Counted from the first letter of the stretch, positions 52,881-62,005 are shown. The stretch is DNA of 64,000 nucleotides from Streptomyces flavidovirens DSM 40150 (GCF_000429085.1 NZ_AUBE01000011.1:1-64000), one strand, 5' to 3'. Translations and numbers: made by a program. The notes: generated by a model not told the origin, from the sequence alone.

Positions 52881-53999
52881 TCAGTAGCGCAACGCCGCCG
52901 CGATCCCGTGCGCGTCCGCCAGGGACTCGTCCGGCACGAAGATGACCTCACCGTCCGCCGAAAGCACCGTCTCCACCAGCGAGTCGATGATGTCCTCCTC
53001 CGCGCCCGGCACCCCCGCCTCCTCGGGCTCCAGCAGAGTGAGCGTCGCCCGTTCCGCACCCTCGACCGTGTCGGGACGGGCCGTCACCCGCAGGCTCTCC
53101 TCGACGACGAGCAGCGCGACCCGGCCCTCACCCGCCGCCTGCCACACGTCCTGCGCACCCGCCGAGTACCGCTTCCCGCTGCGTGCCTCGTCGAGTCCGC
53201 GCATCGCCCGCGCCGTATCGGCCTCGGCGAGGGCCTGGCGGGCCGGGGCAAGCTGGGCGGACATCTCCGCCGGCGTGGTGTTCAGCAGGCCGCCCGCCTC
53301 CACCTCCGCGGCGAGCGCCTGCCCGTGGCGGGTGACCTCGCGGTACATCGAGATGTGCTTGCTCAGCCCGACCAGGATGACCGGCAGCGGGGTCGCCTGG
53401 AGCACCGGCGTGAGCTTCCTGTCGGCTTCCATGAGCATGTTCCGGAAGTCCTGAGTGGTCCAGTGGCCACCGTCACGGCTGGGCGCCTTGTCCCGCTCCG
53501 CGCCCGAGGAGATGACCGGGAAGCCGGAATCCTGGTCCTCGGTCACCTGATCGCCGCTCCCTCGCCACAGCCGCACCTCGCCCGTACTGAGCACGAGGAC
53601 CAGGTACTCCCGCTCCCGCGCGGCCAGCGCGACCAGGTTGCGGGTGAGGTACGTCGTGTTGATCACGATGCGCTCCGGCACGGAGCCGCCGACGAGGAAA
53701 CTCCGGTGCTCCTCCGGCGAGGCGTAGACGACGAGGCCGTCACCGAAGTACTCCGGGTCGAGCGCGTCGGCGGCGGCGGCCAGCTCCTGCGCCACCGCGG
53801 TCGCCTGCGCCTTTGTGACCTCGGGGTCGTCGGCGAGGCGCTTCTCGGCCTCGGTGAGCAGGTTGCGCAGGCGGATGTGGTCCTGCTGGCTCTCCGGCCA
53901 GTGCCGGTGCGTGGGCAGTGTGACCGAAACCGCCGGGTACGGGCGGGGCTTGCGCAGTTCGGCGAGCAGTTCCGGGGTGGGGCGGGTCGGCTGCGTCAT
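52881..53999 (-). CDS. Bacterial eRF1-like (baeRF) protein, possible ribosome hibernation factor
   Basis: A 372-residue protein from the ATG at 53999 (GGAG eight bases upstream). Its pattern fits the bacterial archaeo-eukaryotic release-factor-like families (baeRF3/baeRF10 type): an N-terminal mixed domain ('PAVSVTLPTHRHWPESQQDHIRLRNLL'), a central domain ('YLVLVLSTGEVRLWRG') and a C-terminal domain ('GEVIFVPDESLADAHGIAAALRY'). One group member, Balon of Psychrobacter, binds the ribosomal A site during dormancy. No GGQ motif is visible, as expected for a non-terminating factor. Assignment to hibernation is by family analogy. Confidence 0.7.
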   Translation of the reverse strand: MTQPTRPTPELLAELRKPRPYPAVSVTLPTHRHWPESQQDHIRLRNLLTEAEKRLADDPEVTKAQATAVAQELAAAADALDPEYFGDGLVVYASPEEHRSFLVGGSVPERIVINTTYLTRNLVALAAREREYLVLVLSTGEVRLWRGSGDQVTEDQDSGFPVISSGAERDKAPSRDGGHWTTQDFRNMLMEADRKLTPVLQATPLPVILVGLSKHISMYREVTRHGQALAAEVEAGGLLNTTPAEMSAQLAPARQALAEADTARAMRGLDEARSGKRYSAGAQDVWQAAGEGRVALLVVEESLRVTARPDTVEGAERATLTLLEPEEAGVPGAEEDIIDSLVETVLSADGEVIFVPDESLADAHGIAAALRY

Positions 54000-54166
54000 T
54001 CGGGCACTCCTGGCTGCGGCTGCGGCTGTGGATCGCGGGCAGACGGCTTCCCGTGCCGTCCGCCCGTACGTGCGTTCATTGCGAGCATTGCCTGCGTTGC
54101 GTGCGTTACACACGTCTCATGGCAACTTCTCACGATTGCGTGGTCGGCGCGCGCTCTCAGCGGGCC

Positions 54167-54973
54167 TCAAACGGCCGAAGCGGCGAGTCCGCCCAGCAAC
54201 AGCCCCGCCAGCGCCCCGGTGATCATGAAGGGGCCGAACGGGATGGCGGTCTTGCGCCCGGCGCGCCGCAGGATCACCAGCCCGACGCCGTACATCGCAC
54301 CGAGCAGGAACCCGGCGAACGCCCCGGCGAAGAACACCGGCCATCCGTACCAGGCTAGGGCGGTCCCGAGGGCAATGGCCAGTTTGACGTCGCCGAAGCC
54401 CATGCCGTTCGGGTTGATCAGGAAGAGGAGGAAGTAGCCGCCGCCCAGAGCGACGCCGCCGAGCACCGCGGTCGGCCACGACCCGCCGTCGCCCGGCAGC
54501 AGCGCGGCAAGGCCGAGCAGGGCCGCGGTCGCGGCGGCCAGCGGCAGGGTCAGTACGTCGGGCAGCCGGTGCACCCGGCGGTCCACGACCGTCAGGAGCA
54601 CCGCGAACGGCGCCAGCACCAGCCACACCGCGAGTTCCGGCCTGGCGCCCGTCCCGGCGGCGAGCAGTGCGCATGCGAGGGCGGTGACGAGGGCGTGGCG
54701 GACGGGGTGCGCGTACGCCGTCCGGGCGGGCGGCCGGTCCGGTGCGCCGGCCGGGTTACCTACCGACGCGGCCGCCCCCACCACCTCCGCGCAGCCCGAG
54801 CAGCGCGCGGTGCCGAGCCAGCCGCGCGCCGGTCCGGTGAACGGGTGCCCGGCGGGGCAGGCCGCGCGCCACGGCTCCCCCGGCTCGACGGCGAGCCGGT
54901 AGGCGGCGCGCGGGACGAGCAGTCCGGTGGCGGCGCCCCAGAGGGCGGCGGCCGCGATCAGCGTGACGTACAC
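54167..54973 (-). CDS. A24-family prepilin peptidase
   Basis: A 268-residue integral membrane aspartyl protease from a GTG. It has about seven hydrophobic segments. The two catalytic aspartates lie in 'LLTVVDRRVHRLPD' and the GxGD motif 'GMGFGDVKLAIALG'. An N-terminal zinc-finger-like stretch has 'ACPAGHP' and 'CSGCAE'. It should cleave prepilin-like signal peptides. A candidate substrate is 2.5 kb away: the toxin-like protein at 55860-57482 with a QSGQTTLEYA prepilin-type signal. Confidence 0.9.
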   Translation of the reverse strand: MYVTLIAAAALWGAATGLLVPRAAYRLAVEPGEPWRAACPAGHPFTGPARGWLGTARCSGCAEVVGAAASVGNPAGAPDRPPARTAYAHPVRHALVTALACALLAAGTGARPELAVWLVLAPFAVLLTVVDRRVHRLPDVLTLPLAAATAALLGLAALLPGDGGSWPTAVLGGVALGGGYFLLFLINPNGMGFGDVKLAIALGTALAWYGWPVFFAGAFAGFLLGAMYGVGLVILRRAGRKTAIPFGPFMITGALAGLLLGGLAASAV

Positions 54974-55068
54974 GGCACGGAGCTTAGGGCCGGGCGGGGC
55001 GGAGGGGCATGGGCCCGTGGGCCCACGAAGGGCCCAGAGCCGCAGGGCGCCCGCTACTGTCGCGGGCC

Positions 55069-55428
55069 ATGGGGCAATGGCGGGACGGAGCGGGGACGTT
55101 GACGGTGGAAGGCGGCTGCGCCGGGCCCGTACCGCTGGAATTCGCGACGTCCACGCGGGCCCGCACGCGGGGGCTGCTGGGCCGGGACGGGATCGCGGGA
55201 GCGATGCTGCTGAGCCCGGCGCGGGGCGTGCACACGTTCGGGATGCGGTTCGCGGTCGATGTGGCATACCTGGACCGCGAGCTGAGGGTCGTCGCCGTAC
55301 GGACCATGCCTCCGCAGCGCCTCGGCCTGCCCCGCCTCCGGGCACGGCACCTGCTGGAGGCGGAGGCGGGCGCTATGGAGGGGTGGGGGCTGCGGGTGGG
55401 GGTGGCGGTGCGGGTGGGGGTGCGTTGA
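55069..55428 (+). CDS. DUF192 protein
   Basis: A 119-residue small beta-barrel protein: 'FATSTRARTRGLLGRDGIAGAMLLSPARGVHTFGMRFAVDVAYLDRELRVVAVRTMPPQRLGLPRLRARHLLEAEAG' style sequence covers the DUF192 core. The C terminus ('GLRVGVAVRVGVR') is encoded by a GTGGGGGTGCGG-like repeat and is probably a slippage-born extension. Ribosome site weak; start uncertain. Often found near pilus-assembly genes in actinobacteria. Confidence 0.75.
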   Translation: MGQWRDGAGTLTVEGGCAGPVPLEFATSTRARTRGLLGRDGIAGAMLLSPARGVHTFGMRFAVDVAYLDRELRVVAVRTMPPQRLGLPRLRARHLLEAEAGAMEGWGLRVGVAVRVGVR

Positions 55429-55474
55429 GGGTTTCCCCGTCCCGGCCCACCCCGTCCAGCGCCGCCGCTGCCGG

Positions 55475-55843
55475 TTACGTCGGCCCGTACGGCACATCCT
55501 CCGCAATCCGCGGGTCGTAATACGTGACCCGCCACGCCGCCCCGAGCTGCCGCGCCAGCTCGCGCGCGAGTTGCGCGCCGCGCTCGGCGAACGCCGCCTC
55601 GTCCTGCGGGCTGGGGAAACCGGACGCCACGGGGTCGTCGCGGTTCAGGGTCGCGTCGTACGCGTCGCCCCATCGCTCCAGGTCCTCGGCGAGGCTCCGG
55701 TCGACGGGCAGTTCACCGGGCGCGACGTTGTCGCGGACGCCGTCGCTGCCGCGCACCCACACCGGATGGCAGTCATAATCCGCTGCCAGCCGCACCTGCC
55801 GTACCTGCCGCACGGCCCCTGCTTCTTCTACGTCGTCGCTCAC
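55475..55843 (-). CDS. Candidate immunity protein for the adjacent toxin
   Basis: A 122-residue acidic protein from a GTG with AGGTGA five bases upstream, 16 bp after the toxin stop. It reads 'LAADYDCHPVWVRGSDGVRDNVAPGELPV', 'WGDAYDATLNRDDPVASGFPSP' and 'AAWRVTYYDPRIAEDV'. Proteins of this pattern are widespread in actinobacteria without known function. Position directly downstream on the same strand is where immunity genes of polymorphic toxins sit. The role is inferred from context alone. Confidence 0.6.
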   Translation of the reverse strand: MSDDVEEAGAVRQVRQVRLAADYDCHPVWVRGSDGVRDNVAPGELPVDRSLAEDLERWGDAYDATLNRDDPVASGFPSPQDEAAFAERGAQLARELARQLGAAWRVTYYDPRIAEDVPYGPT

Positions 55844-55859
55844 GCCGTCACCTGTCTCG

Positions 55860-57482
55860 CTATCCCGCACTCTTGGGGTTGGCACCGACAACGAACCCGT
55901 TGTTCCCCACCGTCACCGCCACCCGCCGCTTCTGCCCCTTGAACTCAACCTCGTAGATGGGCCGCCCGTCTCCCTTTCCCTGCGTGCCGACCTTCTTGCC
56001 CTTGGTCGCAGCCTGCATCACCAGGTCGGGAATGTCCTCTCGGGCGACTCCGCTCCGCTCGAAATCATCGGCGTGCTCTTCGATGATGTGCTTGAGCCCG
56101 GCCCGCGAGTTGCCCTCCTCCAGGAACACGATCTTCCCATCGGCATCGCGCTCGGCCCTGATGACCTTCTCCGGGTCGAACTTGACACCCGTCTCCTTCA
56201 TCTCGTCGAGGAGTTCCTTGTCCACGCAGTCGTTGTTGTGGACCAGGGCGTTCTGGCCGCCGACACCGACGTAATAGGTGTGGATTCCCTCGACGGTGAG
56301 GTCGTGGGTGGTCTGCCGCCGGGTGTGGTGTGCGACCGCCGTGACGGGCAGGGCGGCGCCGTCGGGGGCGCGGAGCTTCGCGCCGGGCCCGATGTCGCCG
56401 GCATCGGTCCAGCGGTTCGCGCCGCTGCCGGTCAGCCAGAAGGGGTGCGTGTCGGTGGCGGTGACGGACCGGAGCCCGGCGGGGGTCCGGACGGTCAGGC
56501 GGGTGAATTCCTTGTCGTCGTACGTCGTGATGGTGTTCGTGACCCGGCGAGTGGTCGTCACCCCGCTGACGGGATCGGTCACGGTGACGCGATCGCCGAC
56601 GCGTACGGTCTCGATGGGGATGCGGGTGCCGTCGGCGAGAAGCACCGGAGTGCCGGGGAGGAAGCTGTGCGCGCCGGCGCAGGTGATCGGCCTGTTGTCC
56701 GGCTTATCGGGTTCCCCGGGTTTCTTCTCGTCGAGCTTGCGCTGGGCGTCGTCGAGCTTGTCCTGGGCGTTCTTGACGCGCTTGCGGTTCTTGACCATGC
56801 CGGTGAGGCCGTCGTACAGGTCGTCGCCGTGCTTCTTCAGCTTCCGTACGAGCTCGGCGGCCTTCTTCCACTTCCACGGCGCGCCGTACTTCGCCGCGAG
56901 CTTGCCGACGGCTCCGCCGATCAGGCTGGTCAGTACATTGATGAGGGTGTCCGTGCAGGCTCCGGCGTTGCCCTTGGTGACGCAGTCGACGGCGTCGGTG
57001 ATGCCGAGCTCCTCGGCCAGGATCTTGCCGAGTTCCTTTGCGGCCTGCTGCGCCTTCTCGCTGTCGCTCTGCTCGGCGCTCTTGGCGTCCTGGAGCTCTT
57101 TGAGGGCCTTCTCGTACGCGATCCGCTCAGCCGACTGAGTACCGTCGCCGTCACCGCCGTCACCGTCGCTGTCGGACGCAGGCTGCTCGCCACCCCGCCC
57201 GTCACCCTGCCCGTCACCGCCGTCGTCCCGCGCCTGCGGGTCGCCGCCACCCCCGCTCCCGCAGTCGCCGCCCCCGGTCACCCGGCACACCGCCGCGCCC
57301 ACCTGCTGCGAGATGGTCTGCCCGAGCCCGGTGGCCACCAGCGCGGCGATGATGGCGGCCACGACCAGCACGAGGCCCGCGTACTCCAGCGTCGTCTGCC
57401 CGGACTGGGACGTGCGCAGCCCCAACAGGCGGGCTTGCGTGCGCGGTTGACGCCTGCGGGGCCGGCCGAAGTGGAGTGCCAT
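55860..57482 (-). CDS. Polymorphic toxin: prepilin-like N terminus, Hint domain, C-terminal nuclease-like domain
   Basis: A 540-residue protein. Residues 24-54 ('SQSGQTTLEYAGLVLVVAAI') look like a Flp/TadE prepilin signal and membrane helix. A Gly/Asp-rich and coiled-coil region follows (75-260). Residues 268-417 are a Hint autoprotease domain: 'CAGAHSFLPGTPVLLADG', 'TATDTHPFWL' with the conserved T-x-x-H block, ending 'NALVHNN'. The last about 120 residues ('EGNSRAGLKHIIEEHADDF', 'RPIYEVEFKGQKRRVAVTVG') fit a BECR-fold RNase toxin. Likely an exported, self-processing antibacterial toxin. The prepilin-type export signal is unusual. A downstream gene may give immunity. Confidence 0.82.
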   Translation of the reverse strand: MALHFGRPRRRQPRTQARLLGLRTSQSGQTTLEYAGLVLVVAAIIAALVATGLGQTISQQVGAAVCRVTGGGDCGSGGGGDPQARDDGGDGQGDGRGGEQPASDSDGDGGDGDGTQSAERIAYEKALKELQDAKSAEQSDSEKAQQAAKELGKILAEELGITDAVDCVTKGNAGACTDTLINVLTSLIGGAVGKLAAKYGAPWKWKKAAELVRKLKKHGDDLYDGLTGMVKNRKRVKNAQDKLDDAQRKLDEKKPGEPDKPDNRPITCAGAHSFLPGTPVLLADGTRIPIETVRVGDRVTVTDPVSGVTTTRRVTNTITTYDDKEFTRLTVRTPAGLRSVTATDTHPFWLTGSGANRWTDAGDIGPGAKLRAPDGAALPVTAVAHHTRRQTTHDLTVEGIHTYYVGVGGQNALVHNNDCVDKELLDEMKETGVKFDPEKVIRAERDADGKIVFLEEGNSRAGLKHIIEEHADDFERSGVAREDIPDLVMQAATKGKKVGTQGKGDGRPIYEVEFKGQKRRVAVTVGNNGFVVGANPKSAG

Positions 57483-57558
57483 GTCCGTGACCGTACGGAA
57501 ACCGCCGCTTCCCGGCATGGGCCCAGGGGCCCACGCCGGGCTCAAATTCCGTCGGCCA

Positions 57559-58296
57559 TCAGGGCAGCTTCGCGGCCTGGGCTGTGGCGAGCCGGGCGGG
57601 TATCTCGGGCGTTTTCGCGTCGATGAAGTTCGCGGTGTAGAAGATGACGACCGTCGATCCGGTCCGTACGAGCTGGAAGACGAGCGGCACCCTGGCCCCC
57701 TCGAACGACCCGGTGACCTGGTAGGCGAGGGCCTCCTGCCCCGCCTTGGGCGCGGGCAGCTCCTTCACCTCGGTGTACGTGGAGGGGCCGTCGCCACCGG
57801 TGGTCCTGAAGCCACGGCCGCACGCTCCGATCGCGTCCTTCACACCCTGGAGCACCTGCACCGCGCTCCCCTGTGGGTACGACGTCAGGATCTCGGTGAC
57901 GACCGTCTGATCGTCCGTGCCCTCCTCCGACTCGTCCATGAGGGTGCGGTGGACAGCGGCGGACGGGGCGGGCTCGGGGGCACCGTTGATGACGGCGGCG
58001 AGCGCCTGGCACTCGGGCTGCTCGGAGCGCTCCTTGCCGGTTTCACCGCCGCCCTGCAGGGGCGTAACGGTGAAGCCCGGTACGTCGCCGCTCACCAGGG
58101 CGACCTTCTTCAACTCACCTTCGCCGAGGGTCGCGCCGGTGCTGGTGACGGGCTTGTCCGCGGCGTCGGGGGCCGTCGGCCCGGACGAGGTCGACTCCTT
58201 CGTCCCACTTCCGGACGAAGGCGTGCCACATCCCACTGTTGTGAGGAACAGGCACAGAACCAGCGCCGCTGCGGCCGCCGTTGCTGTCTTCTTCAC
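57559..58296 (-). CDS. Lipoprotein with sensor-like domain
   Basis: A 245-residue exported protein with a lipobox near residue 23 (LTTVGC) after a basic start and hydrophobic stretch, so it should be anchored to the outer face of the membrane. A Ser/Thr/Gly-rich linker precedes a domain with 'LVSGDVPGFTVTPL', 'CQALAAVINGAPEPAPSAAVHRTL' and 'STVVIFYTANFIDAKTPEIP', reminiscent of PknH-type extracellular sensor domains. It lies 76 bp upstream of the toxin gene on the same strand; a link is not shown. Confidence 0.8.
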   Translation of the reverse strand: MKKTATAAAAALVLCLFLTTVGCGTPSSGSGTKESTSSGPTAPDAADKPVTSTGATLGEGELKKVALVSGDVPGFTVTPLQGGGETGKERSEQPECQALAAVINGAPEPAPSAAVHRTLMDESEEGTDDQTVVTEILTSYPQGSAVQVLQGVKDAIGACGRGFRTTGGDGPSTYTEVKELPAPKAGQEALAYQVTGSFEGARVPLVFQLVRTGSTVVIFYTANFIDAKTPEIPARLATAQAAKLP

Positions 58297-58452
58297 GACT
58301 CATCGCTCCTCTGCGCGCGCGGCCACTGGATGCAGGCACGGTAACAACGACCGGCCCACCAGTGCGTGGGCCTGTGGACCCAGACGTCGTAGGGCGCGAG
58401 AGTTATCCACAGGGGTCGCGCGGGCCGGGCCCCGCCTGCGAACCTCGATGAC

Positions 58453-59433
58453 ATGAGCCGCACCACGGGGGAACCGGAACTGGTCTCGCTGACCGCATTG
58501 GCCCAGAGCCAGCGCGGTGTCCTGCTGACACGTCAGGCCGCCGAGCTGGGCTGGACGCCGTCCCGCCTCCACCGCCGGCTCAAACGGGACGGCTGGACTC
58601 CGGTCCGCCGGGGAACCTGGGCCGTACCCGGACTCGCGGTCGACCGGACGGTAAGACTGCGAGCGGTTCAACTCGCCCACCCCCGACTGATCGCAAGCCA
58701 CCGGACGGCGGCGTGGCTGCACGGGATCGAGCTGCCGTGGACGACGAACACCACGGAGCCGGGGCTGGAGTTCACGACTCCCACTGACACGAGCACATCC
58801 ATCACCCTGCCCCCACAGGCCCGCGTACACCGGGCGCCGCTGCCCTCGGGAGCCACGGCGTACATCTCCGGGATCCGCGTCACCGCGGTCACCCGTACCC
58901 TCGCGGACCTGCTGCGGTCGAGCCCGAGGGAGGAGGCGCTGGTCGCTGTCGAGTCCGCGGTGTCCATCCGCCCGCTGCGGGGCGACCCAAAGTCCAGACG
59001 CCCCGCGTTCACGCACCTCGCAGCGATCGGCGACGCGCTGGAATCCGGCCCTCGGCGGGGGGTACGGGCCGGGCGCGCCCGGCTGGCACTCGCCGACCGG
59101 AGGAGCGGCTCACCCGCCGAGACCGTAGCCCGCCTGCGCATACACGACGCGGGCCTGCACCCCGAGCCCCAGGCGCACGTCAGACGGCCGGGCGGTCGGC
59201 GTCTGTCGGTGGACTTCCTGTTCCGGGCGGAGGGTGTAGCGGTGGAGATCGAGGGCTACGCGTACCACGGCGACCGAACGGCCCACGACCGCGACGTCCG
59301 CCGCTTCAACGAACTCGCCCTGTGCGGAGCCATCCGCAGGTCGCTGCGCTTCACCGCGATCGACGTCTACCGCCGACCGGACACAATGATCGACGAGATC
59401 CGCAGCGCACTGACACTGGCAAGCGCGGTCTGA
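58453..59433 (+). CDS. AbiEi-like N-terminal, DUF559-type C-terminal domain protein
   Basis: A 326-residue protein. The N-terminal 60 residues ('LAQSQRGVLLTRQAAELGWTPSRLHRRLKRDGWTPVRRGTWAVP') match the winged helix of AbiEi-like antitoxins. The C terminus has 'RRLSVDFLFRAEGVAVEIEGYAYHGDRTAHDRDVRRFNELAL', a DUF559/Vsr-like endonuclease core (D-x-x-F, E-x-E/D). This combination is common in actinobacteria; function unknown, with a possible link to phage defence. No AbiEii-type toxin gene lies beside it. Confidence 0.78.
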   Translation: MSRTTGEPELVSLTALAQSQRGVLLTRQAAELGWTPSRLHRRLKRDGWTPVRRGTWAVPGLAVDRTVRLRAVQLAHPRLIASHRTAAWLHGIELPWTTNTTEPGLEFTTPTDTSTSITLPPQARVHRAPLPSGATAYISGIRVTAVTRTLADLLRSSPREEALVAVESAVSIRPLRGDPKSRRPAFTHLAAIGDALESGPRRGVRAGRARLALADRRSGSPAETVARLRIHDAGLHPEPQAHVRRPGGRRLSVDFLFRAEGVAVEIEGYAYHGDRTAHDRDVRRFNELALCGAIRRSLRFTAIDVYRRPDTMIDEIRSALTLASAV

Positions 59434-59457
59434 CGCCCAACGCCCTCCACCCCGTCC

Positions 59458-60861
59458 CTAGACCGTTGCCCGTCCCCCGTCCCCCGTCCCCCGCGGCGGG
59501 ATGTTGTAGTTGAGGCGGAAGAGGTTCTCCGGGTCGTGGGCCGCCTTGATCTCGCCCAGCCGCTTGATCACTTCGGGTGTGTAGGCGGTACGGACCCGCT
59601 CCCGGCCGGCGTTCTCGCCATAGCCCATGAAGTTCAGGCTTCTGCCTGTGCTCCAGGGCTCCAGCGCGTCGAAGAGGCGCTGGAGGACCGGTCGGCTCTC
59701 CTTCTCGGTGCCGCCGAACAGCAGCGTGACGACGGACAGGATGTACTGCGCCTCCCGGTGCGACACCGCGTTGGGGTGCGCGGGCGCCGCAGCCAACGCG
59801 CCGCCCAAGTGCCGCAGTTCCACCACACACGGCACCGTCGCCTGCGGCCCGGCGTGCTCCAGGACCGTACCCAGCGCTTCGTCGCCGAGCCCCTCGAACA
59901 GGGCGACCTCCCGCAGGAACGGCACCGCCACCGGCGGGTCGTCATGGATGGACGCGCTCTGTGCGTACGGCATCTCCCGCAGCGCGTCGAAGAGCGCGGG
60001 GCCGGCCGTGTCACGCAGCGGTGCGACCAGCCGCTCGCCCTCTTCCTGGCTGCCGGTGAACGCGATCCGTACGTGGTAGATGTGCCGGCCGCGCATCGGC
60101 TCAGGCACTTCCTCGACGTCCGGCATCGGGATCAGCGCCACCGAGGAGTTCATCTCCTGCGGCAGGCCGGCGGTCCAGCGAAGGTACGCCCGCAGAACAT
60201 CGGGCGCCGCTTCGGCGTCGTAGAAGATCCCCCCGCCGTACAGCCTGGCCACCGGGACGAGGCCCATGCGCAACCGGGTCACGATGCCGAAGTTGTCCCT
60301 GCCGCCCAGCAGCGCCCAGTACAGGTCGGGCTCGCTGTCCGCGGTGACGTGACGCAGGCTGCCGTCGGCGGTCACCACGTCCATGCTGCGCACCTGGTCG
60401 GCCGCGTAACCGAACGAGCGCACCAGCAGTCCGATTCCACCGCCCAGGACGTAGGAGACGACGCCGACGTGCGGCGCGGAACCGTTCAGCGGCGCCAGCC
60501 CGTACGGGACCGTCTCGGGGATGACCTGCTCGAAGCGGACACCGGCCTCGACGGTCACGGTGCGCGCGGCGGGGTCCACGTCCACGCCGCTCATCCGGCC
60601 GGTCGTGATCAGCAGGCCGCCCTCGGCCGGCACCGAGTAGCCGTGCCCGGTGGCCTGCACCGCGACAGGCAGCCCGTGCTCCGCAGCGAACCGCACAGCC
60701 GCCTGGACGTCCTCCGCCCGGGTGGCGCCGACGATCACGTCGGGCCGGTGCCGCACCGCGAGGTTAAACCCGGTCCGCTCCTCGTCGTAACTCTCGTCGC
60801 CGGGCCGCAGGACCGGGCCCTCGACATGGGATACGAGCGTTTCGATGTCAATGTGCCGCAC
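59458..60861 (-). CDS. FAD-linked oxidase (BBE type)
   Basis: A 467-residue flavoprotein from a GTG with ACGGAG upstream. The PP-loop FAD region 'PVAVQATGHGYSVPAEGGLLITTGRMSGVDVDP' contains the usual His-type covalent flavin site, and 'GVVSYVLGGGIGLLVRSFGYAADQV' the second part. The C-terminal berberine-bridge motif 'DPENLFRLNYNIPP' is intact. These enzymes oxidise secondary metabolites or sugars. It is divergent from a WYL regulator 113 bp away, its probable controller. Confidence 0.9.
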   Translation of the reverse strand: MRHIDIETLVSHVEGPVLRPGDESYDEERTGFNLAVRHRPDVIVGATRAEDVQAAVRFAAEHGLPVAVQATGHGYSVPAEGGLLITTGRMSGVDVDPAARTVTVEAGVRFEQVIPETVPYGLAPLNGSAPHVGVVSYVLGGGIGLLVRSFGYAADQVRSMDVVTADGSLRHVTADSEPDLYWALLGGRDNFGIVTRLRMGLVPVARLYGGGIFYDAEAAPDVLRAYLRWTAGLPQEMNSSVALIPMPDVEEVPEPMRGRHIYHVRIAFTGSQEEGERLVAPLRDTAGPALFDALREMPYAQSASIHDDPPVAVPFLREVALFEGLGDEALGTVLEHAGPQATVPCVVELRHLGGALAAAPAHPNAVSHREAQYILSVVTLLFGGTEKESRPVLQRLFDALEPWSTGRSLNFMGYGENAGRERVRTAYTPEVIKRLGEIKAAHDPENLFRLNYNIPPRGTGDGGRATV

Positions 60862-60973
60862 AACGTTCTCCGTTCGGTTCGTCCGACGGCCACGATCTTG
60901 AGGCTGAAACCTGACACCCACCGACAGGTATGCAGGAGAGAAAGCAGAGATAAGAGGAGAGGAGACTCCACAC

Positions 60974-62005
60974 ATGAAGTTCGACCGACTGTTGTCCACC
61001 CTGCTTCTGCTGCAACAGCGCGACCTGGTCCCGGCGACCGAGCTCGCCAAGCGTCTGGAGGTATCGGTTCGCACCGTCTACCGCGACGTCGAAGCGCTGT
61101 CGGCGGCCGGCGTGCCGGTCTACACGGAGCGCGGCAAGTACGGCGGCATCCGGCTCCTCCCCGGCTTCCGTACGGACATGACCGGGCTGACCAGGGACGA
61201 GGCGCGGGCGCTGTTCGTACTGGTCGGCCAGAGCGCGCACTCGGCGCTCGGGCTCGACCACGCCCTCGGTTCCGCGCTGCGCAAGATGATGGCGGCGCTG
61301 CCCGAACCGCACCGGCCAGTGGCCGAACTCAGCAGCCGCCGCGTCCTGATCGATCCGGACCGCTGGCTGGCCGGGCCACGCGCCGAGGCCGGCCTGGAGG
61401 TGCTGTACACCGCCGTGCTCGCCGACCGGCGGCTGAGCATCGGCTACCGGCACAGCGGCAGCACGAAGCTGAACCGCTACACCGTCGATCCGTACGGACT
61501 GGTCTGCAAGGCGGGCACCTGGTACCTCGTGGCCGACCATGGAGGCGGACCACGGCTGTTCCGCACCGACCGGCTCTCCGACTCCACCGTCACCGCCGAA
61601 CCGGTGTGCCGCCGCGACGGCATGGAGCTGGCGCAGGTGTGGGAGGAACTTCGGCTCGAGGTGGAGGACCGCGGTACGGCGATACGAGTGGTGGCACGGG
61701 TGCGCCGGCACCGACTGGACATGGTCAGACGGATCACCGGTGCGAACTACCGCGGCCCGGCCTCGCCCGCCACGACCCCAGGCGGCAGCGCCGAGGCGGG
61801 CGCAGGCCCGGGCGCAGGCCACGGCGCCGACCAGGACGCCGGCGAGTGGCTCACGGCCGAGCTGACCTATCCGGTATTCACCGCTGTCCGCCAGTTGCTC
61901 CAGTTCGGCACCGACGTCGAGGTCCTCGGCCCGCCGGAAGCCTTGCGGGAACTGTCCAGGGCTGTGGCCAGCCTCTCCTCGCTCTACCCACCGAGCACGG
62001 GTTGA
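60974..62005 (+). CDS. WYL-domain transcriptional regulator
   Basis: A 343-residue protein. The DeoR-type helix-turn-helix is at the start ('MKFDRLLSTLLLLQQRDLVPATELAKRLEVSVRTVYRDVEALS'), followed by the WYL domain ('LNRYTVDPYGLVCKAGTWYLVADHGG') and the C-terminal WCX part. An Ala/Gly-rich insertion (about 263-290) is probably a flexible linker. Such regulators sense nucleic acid or nucleotide ligands. It lies divergent from the FAD oxidase; the intergenic region has paired GACA blocks near 60915. Confidence 0.88.
   Translation: MKFDRLLSTLLLLQQRDLVPATELAKRLEVSVRTVYRDVEALSAAGVPVYTERGKYGGIRLLPGFRTDMTGLTRDEARALFVLVGQSAHSALGLDHALGSALRKMMAALPEPHRPVAELSSRRVLIDPDRWLAGPRAEAGLEVLYTAVLADRRLSIGYRHSGSTKLNRYTVDPYGLVCKAGTWYLVADHGGGPRLFRTDRLSDSTVTAEPVCRRDGMELAQVWEELRLEVEDRGTAIRVVARVRRHRLDMVRRITGANYRGPASPATTPGGSAEAGAGPGAGHGADQDAGEWLTAELTYPVFTAVRQLLQFGTDVEVLGPPEALRELSRAVASLSSLYPPSTG

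Noticed and set aside
60900..60935. Clear WYL operator between the FAD oxidase and the regulator
   Set aside because: Only a loose CCTG...CAGG dyad and two GACA blocks are visible, not enough for a separate regulatory feature.
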